Source: Chloroflexota bacterium
Lineage (GTDB): Bacteria; Chloroflexota; Dehalococcoidia; UBA1151
Direction: 5' to 3'
NCBI GenBank assembly: GCA_022561735.1
Contig: JADFQR010000080.1
Location: 1-6,270 of the forward strand
DNA length: 6,270 nucleotides
Below, in pieces: positions 1-5,218 of the stretch (the stretch's first letter is position 1; each line of letters begins with the position of its first letter). The notes beneath the pieces are model-generated. The model was not told the origin of the DNA, did no database searches, and was given only the letters and a program-made list of their open reading frames with translations. A program made the translations under genes and the position numbers.

Positions 1-2
1 CT

Positions 3-74
3 GTCCCACTTATCGACCAGCTCGAAAATCGCAGGGGGCTGCGTTTCTACGATGAGAACTCTCCCTCACCCTGA
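3..74 (+). CDS. Possible C-terminal tail of a plus-strand gene, cut by the window edge
   Basis: The plus frame starting at base 3 is open from the window edge and ends in TGA at 72-74. It gives a 23-residue tail, VPLIDQLENRRGLRFYDENS followed by PSP, with a charged, protein-like composition. It would make a gene converging on the lipoprotein operon, with its last codons running into the palindrome at 45-119. The evidence is thin: the piece is short, the opposite strand reads about equally well over the same bases, and no family is recognised. It is listed only because it may be the end of a real gene outside the window. Confidence 0.2.
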   Translation, partial: VPLIDQLENRRGLRFYDENSPSP

Positions 75-119
75 CCCGTTCGGCTGCGCTCAGGTCAGGC
101 TTCTCACCCGCTCGTAGAA
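45..119. repeat. Nested interrupted palindrome (possible extragenic repeat or terminator-like structure)
   Basis: Three perfectly paired blocks are nested around one centre: 45-52 (TTCTACGA) with 112-119, 53-58 (TGAGAA) with 101-106, and 70-76 (CCTGACC) with 93-99. Together they form 21 base pairs. The interruptions are a five-base bulge at 107-111, an asymmetric loop (59-69 against base 100) and a 16-base apical loop at 77-92. The apical part contains TTCGGCTGCGCTCAGG, a word style I associate with dispersed intergenic palindromes in GC-rich bacteria. It sits downstream of the lipoprotein stop. There is no long T-run, so it is not a classical intrinsic terminator. It could be a REP/MITE-like element or an RNA 3'-end structure. 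Confidence 0.55.
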
Positions 120-186
120 GGGAATTGCTTGCTACGCGCCCACGGTCCCGTGAACGGGTCATGCGGCTGTACCACCGGCTTACGTA

Positions 187-1599
187 CTACCCGGGAAGGT
201 CGTCTGGCGATACGCCGCTTTCGATCAGCAGATCCTGGAGCATCGCCTGCACCGTTCGGCGCAGCCTGCTGGTACCGGCGCGCTCCTGGTCAAAACGTAG
301 GTACACGGAGGTGTCAAACGGCTGCCAGCCGTCCCTCAGTTCCACCATCGCCTGCTCTTCCCGTTCGATCGCTTCCAGCAGAAGATCGCTGGGCTCGCGC
401 AGGGTCAGGGCGCGGGGCAGCGCGCGCACCTGAGCCGTGAGCTCAGCGTATGAGCCGGCGAACTCTCCAAGCTGCGTTACGGCGGCGAGACGATCGCATC
501 CGCCTTCCGATGCGCGCCACGCGTCGAACTCGACATGGAAGGCGTTCCACGCCGCCGACAGCGGGTCAAACGCTGCGCCGAAATCGCCTGCCGATGTGGC
601 GGTGTCCCGCGAGGCTTTATCCACGGCGTCCGCCAGCAACTGGCTTGCCTCCAACCTGAGTCCGCTGCTCGTCACAAGTTTCGTCTCAAAATCCACGAAC
701 GCCGTGGTCACCGGCGTTACCCCTTCCTCGTCTGGCCTGACTGCGTCTCGAAGTTGTCGCAGCGCCAGGTCCGTCTCTTCTGCGGCCTGCGCCAGCAGTT
801 GCACCACCGGCCGCGTTCCCTCGATTGTCGGCAGCCCGCGGACCAACGCCAGGATCTCAGACGATTTCACGACCAGAGCGCCCAATTCCGCGGCTATCTC
901 GGCCGGTTCCAGAGTCAACTCGCGCTGTCTGAAATCCTCGTAACTTTCCAGGAATGTCTCCCATGTGAGGTCAAGTGCGTCTTCGGCCCCGCTGAAGACT
1001 GCCACCCCCGACCGCCTGTCGTTGGACGAAGACCGGGCCAGGTCGGCGATTCCTATCTCCGACCGCCGCCGCAGTTCCGCCGCAACGGATCTTGCCTCCT
1101 CCACCGTTTCGAATGGAGCGCTGCCGTCCGGGGTCCAGGTGTCGCGCAGCGCCCGGTAGGCCGCGGCCTCGCCTTCGACGGCCTCAATGACAAGGTCAGC
1201 CAACTCGCGTACAAACTGATCCCCGGGCAAGCTCCGGGCTTGATCGGCCAGGGCCGCCGTTGCGCCGGCAAAGTCGCGGAGCGAGCCGTGCACCGTCGAA
1301 GCATCGCAGGCGATCAGAGCGCTCCTCCAGCGGTCAACGTTGGCGCGTAATTCGTCCCAGTCAGCGGATATGGCGCTGTTCACACGCGCCGTCTCGAGGA
1401 GTGTGGCCGCCGAAAGCGTCTCCGGCTCGGCCGTCGGCTGCGGCAGCGCCGATACGGTCGCCTGCACGCCGGACTGGACCGTTGCGGCGATATCTGGCAG
1501 TGGCGCTGCGGTCGATGGCGCAAAGTCATCGTCGTCCGATGAACATGCCGCGGCCAGAAACAGGACCGCGAACGATGCCGACACCAGTAGTAACTTCAT
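187..1599 (-). CDS. Secreted lipoprotein with three tandem ~135-residue repeats, unknown function
   Basis: A 470-residue predicted lipoprotein. Residues 1-18 form a signal peptide (MK, then a hydrophobic stretch) ending in a lipobox LAAAC, with Cys19 the likely lipidated residue. An acidic SSDDDD run follows, then a Pro/Ala/Thr linker to about residue 60. The rest is alpha-helical in character and consists of three diverged tandem repeats beginning at Trp81, Trp213 and Trp351. In each, an LP pair lies 43 residues and an LRD motif 70 residues after the Trp. Cys98 and Cys368 occupy the same place in repeats 1 and 3 but not in repeat 2. The ATG at 1599 is chosen because it has GGAG nine bases upstream and puts the signal peptide at the N-terminus; the frame is open to a TTG at 1692, but that would bury the signal peptide. 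It is the last gene of the sppA operon, 28 nt after the DUF4350-like gene. I recognise no named domain; a structural or binding role at the cell surface is only a guess. Confidence 0.85.
   Translation of the reverse strand: MKLLLVSASFAVLFLAAACSSDDDDFAPSTAAPLPDIAATVQSGVQATVSALPQPTAEPETLSAATLLETARVNSAISADWDELRANVDRWRSALIACDASTVHGSLRDFAGATAALADQARSLPGDQFVRELADLVIEAVEGEAAAYRALRDTWTPDGSAPFETVEEARSVAAELRRRSEIGIADLARSSSNDRRSGVAVFSGAEDALDLTWETFLESYEDFRQRELTLEPAEIAAELGALVVKSSEILALVRGLPTIEGTRPVVQLLAQAAEETDLALRQLRDAVRPDEEGVTPVTTAFVDFETKLVTSSGLRLEASQLLADAVDKASRDTATSAGDFGAAFDPLSAAWNAFHVEFDAWRASEGGCDRLAAVTQLGEFAGSYAELTAQVRALPRALTLREPSDLLLEAIEREEQAMVELRDGWQPFDTSVYLRFDQERAGTSRLRRTVQAMLQDLLIESGVSPDDLPG
235..1359 (-). 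repeat. Three tandem protein-level repeats within the lipoprotein gene
   Basis: Repeat 1 covers about residues 81-187 (1039-1359), repeat 2 about 213-325 (625-963) and repeat 3 about 351-455 (235-549). The shared pattern is W, then an aromatic/Arg-rich helix (DRWR, EDFR, DAWR), L..FA or similar, LVRGLP/ARSLP/VRALP, a hydrophobic helix rich in Glu/Ala (VIEAVEGE, LAQAAEET, LLEAIERE), LRD, an aromatic or acidic segment, and a closing LRR/LR helix. The periods are 132 and 138 residues. Repeats 1 and 3 resemble each other more than either resembles repeat 2. The duplication is seen in the protein only; the DNA has diverged. Confidence 0.8.
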
Positions 1600-1608
1600 G
1601 GGATTCAA

Positions 1609-1612
1609 CTCC
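1609..1612 (-). promoter_or_regulatory. Ribosome binding site of the lipoprotein gene
   Basis: Read on the minus strand this is GGAG, nine bases before the ATG at 1599. It lies in the 28-nt gap after the stop of the preceding gene. It decides the start in favour of 1599 over the upstream TTG at 1692, which lies inside the previous gene. Confidence 0.6.
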
Positions 1613-1627
1613 GAATACACCGCCCTG

Positions 1628-2938
1628 CTACTGAAATCGCAGCACGCCGATAGCGTCACCGAAAAGCTCGTCCCGGAAAGCGCCCGTTTCAAGACTCACG
1701 ACCAGGCTCAAAAGGGAAGACTCGCTGTCGGCCAACAGCACCAGGACGCGTCTGCCACGCGCATCCTGGTTCAACACAATCAGGCCGGAATCCGCGACCG
1801 GGATATCCGGGGTGACCGGAGTCCTGATCACGTTCCCCACCCGCACTCCCGCCTGGACGAGATACCGGCTGGCCGCAGACGCGTCTTCGTACAGGCCCAG
1901 CAGGATGGTGTCAGACAGCAAGTCCTCGGAGCCCTTGAGGACTGCGCCAATCTCGGAAGACTCTAGAAATGTCTTCAGCTCCGTGCCCGCATCCAGAAGC
2001 GAAGATCGTGTGACGAGGATGTCAACGCTGTCGCCAAAAAAGCCGGGGAAGTCGGCGGCCGTGAACGTTCGGCCTCCGACCGTCAGGAAATCAGCCAGGT
2101 TTGCGATGAACCTTGCGTTGTCCACCATCGTGTCAAGGGGCGCTGTCATGAACGTCAGATCTGCCAGCGCCAGGACCCTGCCGTCCCCGGCCTTCACCAC
2201 CGGCGAGAAGGGTGAAGTTCGCTCGACCATCGAGGAATAGGTGTTGGAGTCGGTCGATATTACCGGCTCTCCGGAACTGATCGTCCCGGCAGTGTAGAAC
2301 ACCAGTTCCTGCAGCCCGTCCGTCAACGGGTCGCTCGCGAAGTCTCTCAGGAAGATGTTCCGAAAGTTGAGGTCATGTTCACTGACGTTATAGAGATGGC
2401 CCTCCTGAAAGGAGATGCCGAACGCCCTGGCGATGCTGTTGATCTCGTTCTGGCGTGTGGGATCGCCCAGCAAAATCACCCGTCCACCCTTCTCGATGAA
2501 CTGCTCAACAAGGTGCGTCTCTTCATCGTTATACGCCAGCGATGGCAGGACGATCGCCAGGCTGTCGGCGCGCCGGAGCGCGTCCCGCAAAAGTTCGAGC
2601 CGAGTACGGGACGATAGAAAATCGAAGCTGGATTCTCCAATCAAATCCACGGTGTACCCGCGATCGCTGACCCTCGTCAGCAGAGCGGCCAACTCGTCTT
2701 CCGAGAAATTGTTGAGATGGGCGACGTCGACCGCCAGCACCCCCGATCTCTGCGTCGGCGACTCGCTAAATCCCGTCACGCGGATCGTGTCCAGGACGAG
2801 GTTCTCTACGGGCGCCCGTACGATGGGCGGCGGGTCGTAGTCGCCATCGTCCGCGACAAGCGACGCAATCACCATGAACACCCCGGCCGCGATAGGAACG
2901 AGGAGCCACGCCCGCGGGTTACTGAGTCGGAGCCACAT
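1628..2938 (-). CDS. Membrane-anchored DUF4350-like protein
   Basis: A 436-residue protein with one N-terminal membrane segment (about residues 11-29). It is preceded by Arg4 and Arg9, so the large C-terminal part should lie outside the cytoplasm. Residues 66-100 (AVDVAHLNNFSEDEL, then RGYTVDLI) and 125-160 (SLAIVLPSL, QFIEKGGRVILLGDP) match the layout of DUF4350/GldG-like domains: a Rossmann-like fold in which strands alternate with helices and a GG-turn precedes an LLGDP strand. Further family-like pieces are the NFRNIF segment (191-196), GRVLALADLTFM (253-264) and DNARFIANLADFL (273-285). The part after residue 300 may be a second, less conserved alpha/beta domain. The ATG at 2938 lies 20 nt inside the 3' end of sppA and has no good Shine-Dalgarno, so translation is probably coupled to sppA. 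The biochemical role of the family is not known. The family call is from recognised motifs, without a profile search. Confidence 0.8.
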   Translation of the reverse strand: MWLRLSNPRAWLLVPIAAGVFMVIASLVADDGDYDPPPIVRAPVENLVLDTIRVTGFSESPTQRSGVLAVDVAHLNNFSEDELAALLTRVSDRGYTVDLIGESSFDFLSSRTRLELLRDALRRADSLAIVLPSLAYNDEETHLVEQFIEKGGRVILLGDPTRQNEINSIARAFGISFQEGHLYNVSEHDLNFRNIFLRDFASDPLTDGLQELVFYTAGTISSGEPVISTDSNTYSSMVERTSPFSPVVKAGDGRVLALADLTFMTAPLDTMVDNARFIANLADFLTVGGRTFTAADFPGFFGDSVDILVTRSSLLDAGTELKTFLESSEIGAVLKGSEDLLSDTILLGLYEDASAASRYLVQAGVRVGNVIRTPVTPDIPVADSGLIVLNQDARGRRVLVLLADSESSLLSLVVSLETGAFRDELFGDAIGVLRFQ

Positions 2939-3875
2939 AAAGATAAAAGAACTGTGGGATTTCGACCTCTATCGGAAAGCCCGGAGGCACGCCGCGCCGT
3001 ACGCCAACCTGTGCCCCGCCACCCGAGAAGGCGCGTGCCAGCGTGTTCACCTGGAGCCTTACCTGGTCATTTCCGTCCGGCGGTGAGCCGAACACGCGCT
3101 CGAACTGCTTGACGCGCAGCCGGAGCGCTTCGACGTTTACGTTGACAAGCTCAAAGTCCGAGATGCCGGCCAGTTCCGCCACTCGATCGATCGCATCGGA
3201 ATCCGTCCCGAGACGGTCGATCAGCCCGAGCCGCAACCCTTCCATGCCGGTGTAAACGCGCGCCTCGGCAAGCTCATCGCGTGAGATCTTCAATAGGTCG
3301 CCACGCTGGCTGAATACGTTCTCGATGAACGCTTCCTTGATCAGTTCAAGCTGGGCAATGAATGTCCTCTGGGCGCCACCGGTGAGTTTGGCCGGTCCGG
3401 TACCGACGAGCGATTCGTCAGGCGGCGGGTCGGGAAAGACGTTCGTCAACGCCCCGACGCTCCCGACGGTCGAACCAGGGCGGGCAAATATCTCGTTGGC
3501 CCCAAGTGACATCATGTAGCCGCCGCTGGCGGCAAGGTCTGACACGGAAATGATTACCGGCTTCTCACGGCGCAGTCGCTCCACCTCAAAGAACAGCTTC
3601 TCGCTCGCCGCAACGCCGCCGCCGGGACTGTTGAGCTTGATCACGACGCCCTTGATCGAGTGATCCCCGCGCGCTAAGTCAATCATCTCGACTATGAACG
3701 CCGCGGAATCGTCAGATATCACGGTGAATGGGATGTCGATGATCCCGATCCTCGTGTCTTCCTCGATCCACGCGGTAAAAATCCCGTACCCGATCGCAAG
3801 CCCGATGCCGATCAGGACAGACGCGGTTACGGCACGGCCGACGATGATTCCGAAGAGCCCTGATAACAGGCTCAA
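2919..3875 (-). CDS. sppA: S49-family signal peptide peptidase (SppA-like membrane serine protease)
   Basis: A 318-residue short-form SppA, which in the family degrades leftover signal peptides and membrane-protein fragments using a Ser-Lys dyad. Residues about 12-36 form one membrane anchor. The ClpP-like core follows: IGIIDI (43-48), the KGVVIKLNSPGGG oxyanion-side motif (75-87), and DLAASGGYMM (113-122) with nucleophile Ser117, followed by FARPGSTVGSVG (130-141). Lys163 in GPAKLTGG is the likely general base, 46 residues after Ser117. An RVYTG..GLRLGLIDRLG segment (206-223) is typical of the family end. Residues 240-318 form an extra tail ending in a hydrophobic, aromatic stretch. The start is TTG at 3875, supported by GGGAGG five bases upstream; the next Met is residue 64, beyond the anchor. 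It is the first gene of the operon with the DUF4350-like and lipoprotein genes. The loop 147-157 is unusually Pro/Asp-rich. Confidence 0.93.
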   Translation of the reverse strand: MSLLSGLFGIIVGRAVTASVLIGIGLAIGYGIFTAWIEEDTRIGIIDIPFTVISDDSAAFIVEMIDLARGDHSIKGVVIKLNSPGGGVAASEKLFFEVERLRREKPVIISVSDLAASGGYMMSLGANEIFARPGSTVGSVGALTNVFPDPPPDESLVGTGPAKLTGGAQRTFIAQLELIKEAFIENVFSQRGDLLKISRDELAEARVYTGMEGLRLGLIDRLGTDSDAIDRVAELAGISDFELVNVNVEALRLRVKQFERVFGSPPDGNDQVRLQVNTLARAFSGGGAQVGVRRGVPPGFPIEVEIPQFFYLYVAPTQ

Positions 3876-4016
3876 AACTCCCTCCCGGAACGGGAACCCC
3901 GCCCCCGGCGAAGCTTACCGAATCTCGAATACGTTACAAGTCTGCCCGGTCGTACGTTCGCCGCTCACAACTGCCTGTGAACGAATCGACAGGCGACCCG
4001 GAAAATCGCGTCCGCA
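3876..4016. other. Intergenic gap between the MFS gene and the sppA operon
   Basis: 141 bp between two same-strand units. It presumably holds the sppA operon promoter, and its 3' part on the minus strand is a G-rich leader carrying the sppA Shine-Dalgarno. A six-base inverted repeat (GCCTGT at 3973-3978 with ACAGGC at 3989-3994, ten-base loop) lies just after the MFS stop but has no T-run. No clear promoter or terminator is seen. Confidence 0.4.
3881..3886 (-). promoter_or_regulatory. Strong Shine-Dalgarno of sppA, fixing a TTG start
   Basis: On the minus strand this reads GGGAGG, five bases before the TTG at 3875. No ATG or GTG in this frame gives a protein that keeps the membrane anchor, so this site is what supports the TTG start. 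Confidence 0.7.
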
Positions 4017-5178
4017 TCACTCCGTCGTCTTCGGAAATCGGCCCGTCAAAACCAGCGCCCCGCCGGCCAGCGCTACCGCGGTGGACACGTAGAACACGGC
4101 GTTGATGCTGACGCTGTCCGCCACAACGCCCGCCACGACAGGTCCGGTGATCATGCCGATGGCGTAAACGGCCTGGTACATGCCCATGGCCGTGGCGCGC
4201 TGGGCGGGGACGACGGCGAGCACCGCCAATGTCATGAGCAACGCCGCCTCGAGGCCGCGTCCGAACCCGCCGACGCCTGGCTTACGCCAAGACCGAACAC
4301 GTGGCCCAGGCTCGGCACGACCACCGTCGCTGCGGCCACCATCAGCACCCCTGAGACTATCGCCGCCGGGTACCCGATCTTGCGCGCCACCCACGGAGCG
4401 CAGACCGTTCCGGCTACACCCCCTGCAAACATCGCGGTGCTGATGTAACCGATCTGCGATTCAGACCCGCCGATCTCGCGGGCGTAGATGGGGATAAAGC
4501 TGAAGCTGGTCGCAAAGGTGACGAAGTGGGCGAACACGGAGATGATCGACACCCTGACCAGCAGGGGGGTGCGGGCGATAGAGATAAACGTGGCGCGCGA
4601 GTAGGACCTTTGCTGACCCAACGGCGGCTCAGGAGCGAGCAGCAGAAGCGTGATGCCTATGCTCCCGGCGACCACCCCTGAGTAGAAGGTCGCCGTCGGG
4701 TTGATCAGCTCTGCTATCCAGCCGCCGGCAAGGGTCGCCAGCACGAGGGCGATGCCGTTGACCGCCATGATTCGTGACATCGCCCCGGCGGTGTCCCGGG
4801 AAGTGAAATAGGAGGCGTAAAGGATGCTGAGCGCCACCCAGCCCGCCCCGGCGACGCCGGTAAGGGCGCGTGCGAAGAACATGCTGAGGGGGTTGGCGAA
4901 GCGCCGAGCCACAGCGCGCCGATAACGGCCGATGCCATGGCGATCAGTGCAAAGGGCTTGCGCCGCCCCAGCATGTCTGACCCAACCCCTATCGGTATCC
5001 GGAGCGCGATCTGTGCGATGGCGTAGGAGGCGATCACCGCGCCGACCATGGTGTTGCTGGCGCCAAGGTCCTGGGCGCGGATCGGCAGGAACGGGACGTA
5101 CAGGTAGAGCGACACCCACATGAAGAAGGTGGCCGCCGTTACGAGGACTATGCCCCGGTTGCGCTCTGCCCGGCCCAA
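4017..5178 (-). pseudogene. MFS transporter, reading frame broken by two single-base deletions
   Basis: A major facilitator superfamily carrier spread over three frames. Residues 1-95 are read from 5178 down to about 4895, the middle part from there to about 4276, and the end down to the TGA at 4017. Adding one base at 4894-4896 (giving ASP-NPLSMFFARAL) and one at 4275-4276 (giving GVSQ-G-VGGFGRGLE) restores a continuous protein of 387 residues, the usual length for a 12-helix MFS. Motif A is intact after helix 2 (GVGSDMLGRRK, about 64-74). A second-half counterpart is seen at GYISTAMFAGGVAG and ARKIG, and AMGMYQAVYAIGMITGPVVAG near the C-terminus is a typical late-helix motif. The likely start is TTG at 5178, because the ATG at 5121 would cut off much of helix 1; the Shine-Dalgarno is weak. 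The gene lies 40 nt after the dehydratase on the same strand, so sugar-acid uptake is a reasonable guess, but the substrate cannot be read. No premature stop or other damage is seen in the joined frame, so assembly error is a live alternative to true decay. Confidence 0.85.
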
Positions 5179-5218
5179 CCCCGTCGTCGTCGAGGCTGTG
5201 ACCGCTGCAGGTTGGCGG

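Larger units (their letters stand above)
1..186. other. Left-end intergenic region between presumed convergent units
   Basis: No complete gene can be supported here. The stretch holds a three-block interrupted palindrome (45-119), a small hairpin (30-34 paired with 39-43, GGGG loop, A-rich on the left and T-rich on the right) and a plus-strand frame open from the window edge to a TGA at 72-74. The lipoprotein gene on the minus strand ends at 187, so transcripts of that operon would run into this region. Bases 120-186 hold only short chance-level self-complementarity around 141-158. Confidence 0.5.

Noticed and set aside
535..1350. 271-residue open frame on the plus strand opposite the lipoprotein gene, plus other plus-strand frames at 437-943, 1260-1634 and 1340-1966
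   Set aside because: They lie wholly or largely opposite well-supported minus-strand genes, have Arg/Ser/Pro-rich low-quality sequence and show no recognisable domain. They are shadows of GC-rich coding sequence.
187..1692. Longer form of the lipoprotein starting at TTG 1692
   Set aside because: It would overlap the previous gene by 65 nt and bury a clear lipoprotein signal peptide 31 residues inside. The ATG at 1599 has its own Shine-Dalgarno.
3912..3939. Possible promoter for the sppA operon: TTGTAA (3934-3939), 16-bp spacer, TAAGCT (3912-3917) on the minus strand
   Set aside because: Only 4 of 6 and 3 of 6 matches to the sigma-70 boxes; such a match is expected by chance in a gap of this size.
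3973..3994. Inverted repeat GCCTGT/ACAGGC as a terminator for the MFS gene
   Set aside because: The six-base stem has a ten-base loop and no T-run follows on either strand, so it does not meet the usual criteria for an intrinsic terminator.
4275..4896. Programmed frameshifting in the MFS gene
   Set aside because: There are two separate shifts, no classical slippery heptamer with a downstream structure, and MFS carriers are not known to use recoding. Deletion or sequencing error is simpler.
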